Assembly (NCBI RefSeq): GCF_900091505.1 | Contig: NZ_LT607409.1 | Coordinates: forward strand, 1,736,001-1,800,000 | Direction of reading: 5' to 3' | Length of the DNA stretch: 64,000 nucleotides | Origin: Micromonospora chokoriensis | GTDB taxonomy: Bacteria > Actinomycetota > Actinomycetes > Mycobacteriales > Micromonosporaceae | Shown here: positions 34,115 through 44,403 of the stretch, one piece after another | Layout: the number at the start of each line of letters is the position of its first letter | How positions within the stretch are numbered: position 1 is the first letter of the stretch | Notes under the pieces: model-generated | The model's input: the letters and a program-made list of their open reading frames with translations, nothing else | The model's database searches: none | Told to the model about the DNA's origin: nothing | Position numbers and translations under genes: made by a program

Positions 34115-35788
34115 ATGACGGAGACCCCGCATCCCCTGTACGAGAGGCACGCCGACACCCTCAACCGTGCGCTGACCGCGATCACGGAGCGGGGCTACTG
34201 GTCCGCCTATCCCGAATCTCCCAGCCCCCGGGTGTACGGCGAGACCGCCGCCGCCGACGGCAAGGCCGCCTTCGAGGCGTACCTCGGTGGTGATTTTCCG
34301 CTCGACCAGCCGGGCGCCGGTGTGCGGGTCGCCACCGAGACGAGCCCGTTCGGGGTGGAGTTGGCGGTGCGGTACCCGCACGCCGGTCCCGGCGAGCTGG
34401 TGAGCGCCGCCACCGCCGCGCTGCCCGTGTGGCGCGACGCCGGCCCGCAGGCCCGGGTGGGCGTCTGCCTGGAGATCCTCGACCGGCTGCACAAGCACAT
34501 CTTCGAGCTGGCCAACGCGGTGCAGTTCACCAGCGGGCAGGCGTTCGTGATGGCCTTCCAGGCCGGCGGCGCGCACGCGCTGGATCGTGCCCTGGAAGCG
34601 CTGGCGTACGCGTACGCCGAGATGACCCGGCACCCGGGCACCGCCGGTTGGGAGAAGTCCGCCGGCAAGGGCGACCCGCTGCGGATGACCAAGACGTTCC
34701 ACGTGGTGCCGCGTGGGGTGGCGCTCGTCATCGGCTGCAACACCTTCCCGACCTGGAACTCGTACCCCGGGCTGTTCGCCTCGCTCGTCACCGGCAACCC
34801 GGTGATCGTCAAGCCGCACCCGCGCGCGGTGCTGCCGCTGGCCATCACCGTGAGGTACGCCCGGGAGGTGCTCGCCGAGGCCGGCTTCGACCCGAACCTG
34901 GTCACGCTGGCGGCCGAGGCCCCCGGCGAGAAGCTCGCCAGCGACCTGGCCCTGCACCAGGCTGTCAAGATCGTCGACTTCACCGGTTCCACCGAGTACG
35001 GCGACTGGCTGGAGACGCACGCCCGGCAGGCGTCGGTCTACACCGAGAAGGCCGGTCTGAACACCGTCGTCATCGACTCCACCGACGACTTCGCCGGCAT
35101 GTGCCGCAACCTCGGTTTCACGCTGACCCTCTACAGCGGTCAGATGTGCACCACCTCGCAGAACATCCTCATCCCGGCGGGTGGCATCGAGACCGACCAG
35201 GGGCACAAGAGCTTCGACGAGGTGGCCGGCGGCATCGCCGCAGCGGTCGGCAAGCTCACCGCCGACCCGGCCCGGGGTGTGGAGCTGACCGGCGCCATCG
35301 TCAACGACGGGGTGTTGGAGCGGCTGGCCGAGGTCACCAAGGTCGGCGAGCCGGTGTTGGAGTCGCGGGCCGTGGACCACCCGGCGTACGCCGACGCGGT
35401 GGTGCGTACCCCGACGATCGTGAAGCTGGCCGCGGACGACACGGAGACGTACGGCCGGGAGTGGTTCGGGCCCATCTCGTTCGCCATCGCGACCGACTCG
35501 ACGGCGCACAGCCTGGAGCTGCTGCGTCGCACGGTCGGTGAGAAGGGCGCGCTCACCGCCGGGGTCTACTCGACGGACGAGGCGGTGCTGGACGCCACCG
35601 AGGCGGTCGCGGTCGAGGTGGGGGTGCACCTGTCCTGCAACCTCACCGGCGGTGTCTTCGTGAACCAGTCGGCGGCGTTCTCCGACTTCCACGGCAGTGG
35701 TGCCAACGCGGCGGCCAACGCGGCCCTGACCGACGGCGCGTACGTGGCGAACCGCTTCCGCATCGTCCAGTCCCGACGCCCAGCCTGA
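34115..35788 (+). CDS. paaN: phenylacetate degradation protein PaaN (aldehyde dehydrogenase family)
   Basis: 557 residues from the ATG at 34115; an earlier in-frame ATG at 34103 adds four residues. Aldehyde dehydrogenase superfamily with NAD-binding motifs (VIGCNTFPTWNSYPGLF, IVKPHPRAVLPLA, DFTGSTEYG) and catalytic Cys345 in LYSGQMCTTSQN. The extended N-terminal part and PLYERHADTLNRALTAI start are those of the stand-alone PaaN family, associated with phenylacetate catabolism. No other paa genes are in the window, so the pathway assignment rests on family alone. Confidence 0.9.
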   Translation: MTETPHPLYERHADTLNRALTAITERGYWSAYPESPSPRVYGETAAADGKAAFEAYLGGDFPLDQPGAGVRVATETSPFGVELAVRYPHAGPGELVSAATAALPVWRDAGPQARVGVCLEILDRLHKHIFELANAVQFTSGQAFVMAFQAGGAHALDRALEALAYAYAEMTRHPGTAGWEKSAGKGDPLRMTKTFHVVPRGVALVIGCNTFPTWNSYPGLFASLVTGNPVIVKPHPRAVLPLAITVRYAREVLAEAGFDPNLVTLAAEAPGEKLASDLALHQAVKIVDFTGSTEYGDWLETHARQASVYTEKAGLNTVVIDSTDDFAGMCRNLGFTLTLYSGQMCTTSQNILIPAGGIETDQGHKSFDEVAGGIAAAVGKLTADPARGVELTGAIVNDGVLERLAEVTKVGEPVLESRAVDHPAYADAVVRTPTIVKLAADDTETYGREWFGPISFAIATDSTAHSLELLRRTVGEKGALTAGVYSTDEAVLDATEAVAVEVGVHLSCNLTGGVFVNQSAAFSDFHGSGANAAANAALTDGAYVANRFRIVQSRRPA

Positions 35789-35806
35789 CGGCCCCCAACG
35801 GCCGAA

Positions 35807-35862
35807 GTGATCAAGAGGTTTGCGTCAGCGCGAGGCGATCCCTGACGCAACCTCTTGATCAC
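35807..35862. repeat. long extragenic palindrome
   Basis: Left arm 35807-35828 begins GTGATCAAGAGGTTTGCG; right arm 35842-35862 ends AACCTCTTGATCAC. The arms are complementary over 21 bp with one extra T in the left arm; loop 13 nt. It lies between the convergent PaaN and GNAT genes, so it could serve as a bidirectional terminator. Confidence 0.8.
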
Positions 35863-35903
35863 CGGACGCTGGCGGGAGGGGGCGGGGGAGGAGGCGGGTT
35901 GGG

Positions 35904-36437
35904 TTAGGCTGCGCGGCGCATTTGGAGCTCCGTCATCGCGGGGATGTTGGGGTGGGGGACCCGTACGCCGGTGTCCTCGAAACCGAGCCGTTGGTAGGCG
36001 CGGTAGGCACGGTCGTTGCCCACCACGACCTCCAGCAGCAACTCCGGTCGGCCGCAGGACCGCGACCAGGCGGCCACACCGTCGATCAGCTCACCGAGCA
36101 GGCCGCTGCCCCGCCAGGTCGGCGTGACGTAGACGGCGTAGATCACCGTCAGCCCCGCCTCGGTCGGAGCGATGGTGCCGCCGGCGTGCCCGACCAGCCG
36201 TCCACGGCCCGGGTCCGCGACGAACTGAGCGTTGTTCGGGCCGGCGGAGGTGTACGCGACCCGGGCGGCGTACTCGGCGTGGGACCGGGCCGCCGCCTCC
36301 GCGATCGTCTCCAGGAAGGCCAATGGCGCGTCGGCGAGCATCTCCAGGCGCAGCGCCCGCATCCGGGCGGCATCCATCGGCCGAACCCGGCGGATCTCCG
36401 CCTGCCGCAGGCCGGGCGAACCGGTGTCGATGGTCAT
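35904..36437 (-). CDS. GNAT family N-acetyltransferase
   Basis: 177 residues from the ATG at 36437. IRRVRPMDAARMRALRLEML opens the domain, VTPTWRGSGLLGELIDGVAAW is the acetyl-CoA loop (motif A) and VVVGNDRAYRAYQRLGFEDTG is the C-terminal motif B. A typical stand-alone GNAT; substrate unknown. Confidence 0.88.
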   Translation of the reverse strand: MTIDTGSPGLRQAEIRRVRPMDAARMRALRLEMLADAPLAFLETIAEAAARSHAEYAARVAYTSAGPNNAQFVADPGRGRLVGHAGGTIAPTEAGLTVIYAVYVTPTWRGSGLLGELIDGVAAWSRSCGRPELLLEVVVGNDRAYRAYQRLGFEDTGVRVPHPNIPAMTELQMRRAA

Positions 36438-36507
36438 GTCCGCATGCCTACCACAGGGCCGGATCCGGTTCCGGCCGCGCCACTCCTGCCGCCGGTAGCC
36501 CCTGGGC

Positions 36508-36543
36508 GATCCACCGGATCCACCACCCTGGATCCGGTGGATC
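36508..36543. repeat. perfect 15-bp inverted repeat
   Basis: GATCCACCGGATCCA (36508-36522) and TGGATCCGGTGGATC (36529-36543), loop CCACCC. It lies in the 311-bp gap between the GNAT start and the cold-shock gene, which otherwise appears to hold only the csp promoter and leader. Confidence 0.75.
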
Positions 36544-36748
36544 GGAAAAGCGGTCCGCCGACGATGATCCAGCCGCATTGAAGTATGCCCGGTTTGTGGT
36601 CGTGCGCGGCTGTCACTCCTCGTGTAGCGTGCGATTTCGGTCACCGCTTTCAATGGCCGTCATCGATTGCTGAGGCGGTGCTCCGATGGCGTCCGGCTGT
36701 GCCGGGCGCCGGGCAGGCAACGCCGCGCAGAGTGAGGGAAGTGGCACC

Positions 36749-36952
36749 GTGGCACAGGGTTCCGTGAAGTGGTTCAACGCCGAAAAGGGTTACGGCTTCA
36801 TCGCCGTCGACGGCGGTCAGGACGTGTTCGTTCACTTCTCCGCGATCGAGATGGACGGCTACAAGGCGTTGGAGGACGGCCAGCGGGTGGAGTTCGAGAT
36901 CGCGCAGGGCCAGAAGGGTCCGCAGGCGGAGCACGTACGCGTCATCGGCTGA
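36749..36952 (+). CDS. cold-shock protein
   Basis: 67 residues, the normal size of a CspA-type single-stranded nucleic-acid-binding protein. RNP1 (KGYGFIAV) and RNP2 (VFVHFSAI) motifs are intact. The GTG at 36749 follows GAGGGAAG; longer frames upstream are not needed. A long, less GC-rich leader precedes it, as is usual for cold-shock genes. Confidence 0.95.
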   Translation: MAQGSVKWFNAEKGYGFIAVDGGQDVFVHFSAIEMDGYKALEDGQRVEFEIAQGQKGPQAEHVRVIG

Positions 36953-37047
36953 ACGTCGCGCGCCGACAACCCCGCGCGTCGGGGCAGCGGCACGGGCGCG
37001 TAACCGGGAAGATCGTGAACCGTTCCAGCCGATGCTGAGGAGCGTTC

Positions 37048-38292
37048 ATGACCGACCAGCCACCCTCGTCCACCCCGCCGTCCGGGTCGGGTGAGCCGGG
37101 CCCGTCCGACCCGACCCAGAGCCAGCCCGGCCCGGCCGGTCTGCCGCCGGGCGGGGAGCCAGGCGTGCCGCCGGCCGGTCCGCCGCCGGGGTGGGACCCC
37201 GCACCGGGTGCCTGGGGTGCGGGCGGTCCGCCGCCGGGTGCGGATCCGGCGCAGGGTGCCTGGGGTGCGGGCGGTCCGCCGCCGGGTGCGGATCCGGCGC
37301 AGGGTGCCTGGGGTGCGGGCGGTCCGCCGCCGCAGGGCTGGGTGTTTCCGCCCACCGGGGGCTACCCGCCCGGGGCCGGTCCCTACGGCGGGCAGCAGTG
37401 GCATCCGGGGCCGCCGGTCGGGTGGTACCCGCCCGGTTACGGCTTCGACCCGAACGACCCCCTGGTCACCCCGCCCGGTGCCGGCATCGGCGGCTGGTTC
37501 AACAGGTGCGGGGAAGCGCTGCGCCGGGGCTGGCGGCAGCTGGTGCCCATCATGCTGCTCACCCAGGTGCTCCCCGCGGCGGTGCTGTCGGTGATCTCTC
37601 TCGGGTTGGACCCGTCGGCCAGCTGGGCTGCCGAGGTCGAGACGAGTTCGACAGCGGCGCTGCCGGACAACTTCGTCGCGGAGCTGGCGGGTCTCCTGGC
37701 CGTGCTGGTCGGCGGGAGCCTGGTGATCGGCCTGGTGCAGGCCGTCGGATGGGCCGCCGGCAGCTGGGTGATCACCCGGCAGGCCGTCGGTCAGGCGGCC
37801 GGCCTCGACTCCGCACTGCGCTACGGCCTCCGTCGGGCGCTCGGGCTGTGGGGCTGGACCCTGCTGATCAGCCTGCTCATCGGCATCGGCATCTGCTTCT
37901 GCGTCCTACCGGGCATCTACCTGGCGTTCGCGCTGAGCATGGCCGGCCCGGTCTACCTCTTCGAGCGCCACAACCCGATCGGCCGATCCTTCCGGATGTT
38001 CCACGACCGGCTCGGCCTGCTGCTCGGTCGGGTGGCGCTGGTGGCCCTCGCGGTGATCGTCGTCAGCTTCGTCGCCAGCGCCATCGAGGGGGCCGGCACC
38101 GCCGCGTTCGGTACGGATCCCTTCGCCTCGGCGGGCACCGCGGTCGGCGCGGTGGTGGTGATCGGAGTCACCGCGGTGCTGGCCCTGCCGGCCCACCTCG
38201 CCCAGATGATCGGTCTGCTGCTGACGTACACCGAGCAGCGCGCGCATGAGGCGCCGGTGAACACCGCCGGACTGGCCGCGGAACTCGGCTGA
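37048..38292 (+). CDS. proline-rich multipass membrane protein
   Basis: 414 residues. The first about 145 residues are Pro/Gly-rich and include 16-residue repeats (GAWGAGGPPPGADPAQ). The remainder has about six hydrophobic segments with GGWFNRCGEALRRGWRQLVP, ICFCVLPGIYLAFAL and GPVYLFERHNPIGRSF, resembling membrane domains of the glycerophosphodiester-phosphodiesterase-associated (GDPD membrane/DUF7544-like) type. No catalytic motif is seen. It precedes the CIRCE elements of groEL on the same strand. Confidence 0.78.
   Translation: MTDQPPSSTPPSGSGEPGPSDPTQSQPGPAGLPPGGEPGVPPAGPPPGWDPAPGAWGAGGPPPGADPAQGAWGAGGPPPGADPAQGAWGAGGPPPQGWVFPPTGGYPPGAGPYGGQQWHPGPPVGWYPPGYGFDPNDPLVTPPGAGIGGWFNRCGEALRRGWRQLVPIMLLTQVLPAAVLSVISLGLDPSASWAAEVETSSTAALPDNFVAELAGLLAVLVGGSLVIGLVQAVGWAAGSWVITRQAVGQAAGLDSALRYGLRRALGLWGWTLLISLLIGIGICFCVLPGIYLAFALSMAGPVYLFERHNPIGRSFRMFHDRLGLLLGRVALVALAVIVVSFVASAIEGAGTAAFGTDPFASAGTAVGAVVVIGVTAVLALPAHLAQMIGLLLTYTEQRAHEAPVNTAGLAAELG
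37207..37334 (+). repeat. 48-bp in-frame tandem repeat
   Basis: Two complete and one partial copy of a 48-bp unit, starting at 37207, 37255 and 37303. The copies are nearly identical at the DNA level, suggesting recent duplication or homogenisation. Each full copy encodes 16 residues. Confidence 0.9.
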
Positions 38293-38307
38293 GCGGCCAC
38301 ATCGTGC

Positions 38308-38333
38308 TTGCACTCGACAGGGGAGAGTGCTAA
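38308..38333 (+). promoter_or_regulatory. CIRCE element 1 (HrcA operator)
   Basis: TTGCACTC-N9-GAGTGCTAA, close to the canonical TTAGCACTC-N9-GAGTGCTAA. It lies 230 bp before the groEL ATG. Confidence 0.93.
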
Positions 38334-40187
<1,854 letters not shown>

Positions 40188-40204
40188 GTCCAGTTCCGAC
40201 ACAC

Positions 40205-40242
40205 CGAACGGGGCGGGCCGCTGACGCGGTCCGCCCCGTTCG
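40205..40242 (+). terminator. groEL terminator
   Basis: CGAACGGGGCGG (40205-40216) pairs with CCGCCCCGTTCG (40231-40242). The stem continues inwards as GCCGC-TGAC-GCGGT, for about 17 bp with tetraloop TGAC. It ends just before the convergent hypothetical gene. Confidence 0.88.
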
Positions 40243-40245
40243 TCG

Positions 40246-40494
40246 TCAGGTCGGTAGTGGGCGCTGGTTGCGCTGTTTCCGCGTCCGGTCGTACGGCGGA
40301 AGCAGTTGGATCGGAGCGTCCACCATCTCGCGCGGCTCCTCGACCACCGGCGGCTCCCCGTCGGTGGTCATCTCGGCGAGTTGCTCGGCATCGCCGTAGT
40401 CGAGCCGGTCGAACGGCAGTTGGCCGGGGAGCTCGCCGACCGGTTTCCAGGTGATCGGCGGGCCGTCCTCGGTCTGGTCGTCATCCGTGGTCAT
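40246..40494 (-). CDS. small acidic hypothetical protein
   Basis: 82 residues from the ATG at 40494, which has GAGGAGG upstream. Acidic N-terminal half (MTTDDDQTEDG), then GELPGQLPFDRLDYGDAEQLAEM and a basic tail (YDRTRKQRNQR). No membrane segment or known domain. The good ribosome-binding site and codon bias support a real gene; function unknown. Confidence 0.7.
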   Translation of the reverse strand: MTTDDDQTEDGPPITWKPVGELPGQLPFDRLDYGDAEQLAEMTTDGEPPVVEEPREMVDAPIQLLPPYDRTRKQRNQRPLPT

Positions 40495-40573
40495 GGCTGC
40501 CTCCTCTACCGAAACGGTAGGGGGCGTCGATGGCCCGACGCGGGCGAATGGATCCATGTCCCCTTTGACGTGT

Positions 40574-41506
40574 TTATTCCGTCAACGTCCGTCGGTACAG
40601 GAAGAAGACCCGCTCGATCCAGGCGCCCGCGCTGCCCGAGTAGAACGGCACCGGGCCCACCCAGCCGATCTGCGCCCGATCCAGCCCGGCTGCCTGCTGA
40701 TCCCGGAGGCAACGCCGCAGCAGCACCCCACCGATGCCCGAGCCCTCGGCGGCCGGCGCGGTGCCCATCGGCCCGAACCAGCTCGGCCGCGACGACCCGT
40801 ACGCGGCGAAGCCGAGCACCTCGCCATCGCGTTCCGCCAGGTGGCAGCCGGCGCCGGCACGACCCACCGACCCGGTCAACTCGCCGTCCCACGTGCCGCC
40901 GAAGGTGGACCGGGCGAACGCGGTGAGCGCCGGCAGGTCCCTCGGCTCCGCCCGGCGTACGGTCACGCCCTGGTCGGCCAGCCGACGCTCGGCCGCCTCG
41001 GTGGACCGCAGTGCCGGCGACCCGTCGTACGACAGGTCGGCGGTCATGTTCCAGGCGGTCCGGTCCTGCTGGTAGCCCAGCGCGAGGGCGGCACACACCG
41101 CCGGCGTGTAGCGGACGTCGATGCCCGGCCACGCGTAGTACGGCGGGTTCCCGGCCAGCAGCACCTCGGTCATCCCGTGCTCGGCGAGCACCTGCTCGGC
41201 CCGGCGCAGCAGCGAACGGCCGACACCCTGGCGGCGCTGCTGCGGGAGGACCGCGGCCAGGTCGACGTGCCCGACGCCCGGATCGGTCGACGACTCCGAG
41301 CAGATCAACGCCCCGACCAGGTCCGCGCCCCGGTACGCGCCCAGCACCACCACCCGCCGGTCGCGGGCGGCCCGAGGCCAGAGCACGTCCACGACGGGGG
41401 CCGCCTCGGCGGCGTCCTCGGGCAGGTCCAGAGCCTGCTCGCAGAGCCGTACCACGGCGGGGATCAGATCGGCGCTCAGCTCGGTGACGGTGATCTCGGC
41501 GTCCAT
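40574..41506 (-). CDS. double-GNAT acetyltransferase
   Basis: 310 residues with two GNAT halves. The first has DLAAVLPQQRRQGVGRSLLRRAE, the acetyl-CoA loop; the second has GTAPAAEGSGIGGVLLRRCLRD, in the same role but with a less typical loop. The tandem arrangement resembles mycothiol synthase-like GNAT proteins, but the sequence is not close enough to assign that. Substrate unknown. Confidence 0.85.
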   Translation of the reverse strand: MDAEITVTELSADLIPAVVRLCEQALDLPEDAAEAAPVVDVLWPRAARDRRVVVLGAYRGADLVGALICSESSTDPGVGHVDLAAVLPQQRRQGVGRSLLRRAEQVLAEHGMTEVLLAGNPPYYAWPGIDVRYTPAVCAALALGYQQDRTAWNMTADLSYDGSPALRSTEAAERRLADQGVTVRRAEPRDLPALTAFARSTFGGTWDGELTGSVGRAGAGCHLAERDGEVLGFAAYGSSRPSWFGPMGTAPAAEGSGIGGVLLRRCLRDQQAAGLDRAQIGWVGPVPFYSGSAGAWIERVFFLYRRTLTE

Positions 41507-41522
41507 GGTCGCCGACCCTAGA

Positions 41523-44111
41523 TCACCGGGTACCGGGTCGCACCCCTGCGGCGGCGCGGACCGCTGCGTACGCGTCGACCTGACCGACGCCGGTGACGTT
41601 CGACGGGGTGCCGCAGTCGTCGGACGGGTTGCGGGAGCGGTAGGTGGGGGTGGCCGCCGTGGCGGTGTCCCGCAGGATCTGCCGGGTCCGGGTCACGTCG
41701 CCGACCAGCGCCGGGTTCGCCGACCACATCAGGGCGACCACCCCCGCCACCTGCGGGGTCGCCATCGAGGTGCCGTCCAGCGCCGCGTACGTGCCACCCG
41801 GCATGGCCGACACCACGCCCACACCCGGCGCCAGCACGTCCGGCTTACCCGCGCCCGGGACCGGCCCCCGCGAGGAGAACTCGGCGACCCGTCCCTGCGA
41901 GTCGACCGCGCCCACGGTCAGCACGTCGGGGAACGGGGCCGGCGGGTCGTCGATCGACGCGCACCACGGGCCGGTGTTGCCGGCCGCGGCGACCACGAAG
42001 ATCCCGGCGGCGTCCAGTGCCGCGGTGGCCGGGCGCAGCACGCGCCGGTCGCACCCCTCGATGGGTGGGCAGCCCCACGAATTGGTCAGCACCTGCGGCG
42101 CGCGCTCCGGGCGGCCGTCCGTGAACGGGTCGCCACCGGTCGGGAACGGGGCCAGCATGAACTGGAGGCAGTCCAGGTAGTGCCCGGGGCTGCCGAGGTT
42201 GCGGTCCAGGTTGACGCAGCCCACCCACTGCGCGTCCGGGGCCACCCCGATGCCGTCCCGCCCGACCGCGCTGCCGACCGTGTGGGTGCCGTGCCCGCCC
42301 TGGTCAGTGGGGTTGCGGGTGCCGTCCCACGGGTCGTACCAGGAGTCGTCGCCACCGCGGAACTGCGCCCGCAGCGCCGGATGGGTGCCGTCCACCCCCG
42401 AGTCCGAACTACCGACCACGATGCCCGATCCGGTCACCCCGAGCTGGGACCAGACCTTGTCGGCACCGATCTGGCTGATGTTCCACTCCGGACCGGTGGG
42501 CCTGGGCGCGGTGCCCCGGCTCGGCCCGGCCGGGGCCGGCAGCGGACGGAGGCGTTGGCTGATCAGCACCCGGTCCACCTCCGGTCGGCGGGCGAGCCAC
42601 GCGCGCACCGCCGGGCCGCCGTCCACCTCGACGGCGTTCACGAGGTAGTACGACACCGGGTCGAGTCGCAGTCGGTCCAACTCCCGGACCAGGTCGGCCT
42701 GGCTCTGCTCGGCGGTCGTCACCAGCCGCCGGTAGACCTCCGTCGCCCGGGCGTCCCGACCGGCCCGACCCGCGGCGCCGGTCGGCAGACCGGTCAGGTC
42801 CGCCTGCGCGCGCAGCACCACCAGCAGCCGCTCGCCGTGGAGGCCGGGCTGGCCGGGGCCGAGGTCGACCACGCCGAACGCCACCACCATGACCACGGCG
42901 GCCACCGCGGCGACCCGACGGTTCGGGGTACGCGCCGACGGCCGGGCGAGCAGCACCGCGTACCCGATGGCGACCAGGACGGCGACGGCGAGCCCGGCGC
43001 CGGCGGCGGCCGCCACCCAGAACGGAACGTCCCGGGTGCCGACCAGCAGCAGGCTGATCTCCTCCGGGTCGGTGAAGGCGAGCGGGCCGAGCGCGGTCAG
43101 GCCCACGAGCCAACCGGTCGCCGTCCGGCCGGCGCGCGCGGCGTCGGCCGGCTCGACGGTGGGCCGCCAGGCCGCCGCCCACAGGGCGGCCAGTGCGAAA
43201 CCCGTCGGCGGCAGGGTCCACAGCGCGGGCAACTGGGCGCCGGAATGGCCGGTGCCGGCCGCGAGCAGCAGCAGCGCCACCCCGGCGACCAGGCCTCCGA
43301 CCAGCACCAGCCGGACCGGCCGGGGTGGCCGGCCGACCGCGAACCGGGTCCAGAACGTGGCGTCCAGCAGGGTCGCGGCCAACAATCCGAGCGCGGCGGA
43401 CGCCAGCAGCGCGAGCAACGTCTCCAGGAGCCCGCCGAGCGCGCCCAGCCAGGCCCACGGCAACAGCGTCGCCAGGCCGGCCGCGACCGCGAGCAGCGGC
43501 ACCGGCCCGGGTCGGCGTGCACGCCCGGCCGACTCTGCCCGGACCTCGGTCCCGGTCCGCGCGGCGTCGTCGGCCCCGGCCCGCGCGGCGTCGTGGGCTT
43601 GGGTCTGCGCGGCGTCGTCGGCCTCGGCCCGTGTGGCCTCGCTGTTGTCGGTGGGTGCCGTGCCGCTGACCGCTTCGGCCGGTCCCTGGTACGCCTGCTC
43701 GCTGGTCGACCGGCGGACGACGAGCGCGGTGAGCGTGGCCACGGCGGCCAGCGCGGCGAGGTACGCCTCGTGGTGCACCGGCGGCACGACCCGCAGCGCG
43801 GTGAGCGCCCCCAGTGCGACGGCCCCGACGAACCAGACCCGCCCGGTGGCGCGGACCGTTGTCGACCGGGGCACGACGGCCAGCAGCAGGGTGGGAGTGC
43901 CCACCAGCACGACAGCGGCCAGGCCGAGCACCGGCCAGAGCCAGCCGACCCGATCCCGTCCGAAGCCGAGCATCACCTGGTCGGTGACCCAGCCGCCGGA
44001 CTGGACGGCCACGGTGACGGCGACGGTCCAGCAGCCGACGAACACGGCCGCCACCGCCGACCAGGGAAAGCCGCGGTGGTTGAGTCCGGGGTGCGAAGGC
44101 TCACCGTGCAT
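41523..44111 (-). CDS. subtilisin-like S8 protease with multipass membrane domain
   Basis: 862 residues. The N-terminal about 390 residues contain roughly ten hydrophobic segments, interrupted near residues 140-190 by a charged Ala/Asp/Arg repeat (DDAAR, HDAAR, DDAART). A propeptide-like segment follows (SYYLVNAVEVDGGPAVRAWL). The S8 catalytic domain then has Asp near 570 (SSDSGVDGTHP), His near 608 (GGHGTHTVG), oxyanion Asn in AAAGNTGPW and Ser near 780 (GTSMATPQVAG). The protease domain is probably extracytoplasmic. Such a large polytopic N-terminus is unusual for a subtilase. Confidence 0.9.
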   Translation of the reverse strand: MHGEPSHPGLNHRGFPWSAVAAVFVGCWTVAVTVAVQSGGWVTDQVMLGFGRDRVGWLWPVLGLAAVVLVGTPTLLLAVVPRSTTVRATGRVWFVGAVALGALTALRVVPPVHHEAYLAALAAVATLTALVVRRSTSEQAYQGPAEAVSGTAPTDNSEATRAEADDAAQTQAHDAARAGADDAARTGTEVRAESAGRARRPGPVPLLAVAAGLATLLPWAWLGALGGLLETLLALLASAALGLLAATLLDATFWTRFAVGRPPRPVRLVLVGGLVAGVALLLLAAGTGHSGAQLPALWTLPPTGFALAALWAAAWRPTVEPADAARAGRTATGWLVGLTALGPLAFTDPEEISLLLVGTRDVPFWVAAAAGAGLAVAVLVAIGYAVLLARPSARTPNRRVAAVAAVVMVVAFGVVDLGPGQPGLHGERLLVVLRAQADLTGLPTGAAGRAGRDARATEVYRRLVTTAEQSQADLVRELDRLRLDPVSYYLVNAVEVDGGPAVRAWLARRPEVDRVLISQRLRPLPAPAGPSRGTAPRPTGPEWNISQIGADKVWSQLGVTGSGIVVGSSDSGVDGTHPALRAQFRGGDDSWYDPWDGTRNPTDQGGHGTHTVGSAVGRDGIGVAPDAQWVGCVNLDRNLGSPGHYLDCLQFMLAPFPTGGDPFTDGRPERAPQVLTNSWGCPPIEGCDRRVLRPATAALDAAGIFVVAAAGNTGPWCASIDDPPAPFPDVLTVGAVDSQGRVAEFSSRGPVPGAGKPDVLAPGVGVVSAMPGGTYAALDGTSMATPQVAGVVALMWSANPALVGDVTRTRQILRDTATAATPTYRSRNPSDDCGTPSNVTGVGQVDAYAAVRAAAGVRPGTR

Positions 44112-44180
44112 CCGAGAACCTTACGACCACGACGAAGGGTTTCGACCCGACCGCCGGGTCGCGGGGTATCAGAGCCGTGC

Positions 44181-44229
44181 AGATCTTGGACAGTTTCCGT
44201 CAGCCGATGACGGAAACTGTCCAAGATCT
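44181..44229. repeat. perfect 22-bp inverted repeat
   Basis: Left arm 44181-44202 begins AGATCTTGGACAGTTTCC; right arm 44208-44229 is its exact reverse complement; loop GCCGA. It lies between the divergent subtilase and glpD genes, in a 292-bp gene-free stretch, so it is not a simple terminator. Confidence 0.9.
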
Positions 44230-44286
44230 CCGGTCGGGCGGCCTGCCAGGAAGTCGGACGGTTTTGATCAATGGCAGGCTCTGCTC

Positions 44287-44320
44287 GGGGCGGGGCGGGG
44301 CGGGGCGGGGCGGGGCGGGG
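44287..44320 (+). repeat. GGGGC tandem repeat (seven G-tracts)
   Basis: Seven runs of GGGG separated by single C, starting at 44287, 44292, 44297, 44302, 44307, 44312 and 44317. It is on the sense strand about 85 bp upstream of the glpD GTG, probably in its leader or promoter. Single-base loops favour a very stable G-quadruplex. Confidence 0.9.
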
Positions 44321-44403
44321 CGGCCGGAGGCGTCGGAGCGGCCGGGCGCGCTTCAGGTCGGGCGACGAATGTCGACAGGCTGGCGCAGGGTTACCGTGGA
44401 CGG

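Noticed and set aside
41484..44210. 908-residue plus-strand frame opposite the subtilase
   Set aside because: Shadow frame rich in Gly/Arg/His; the minus strand has the full catalytic triad.
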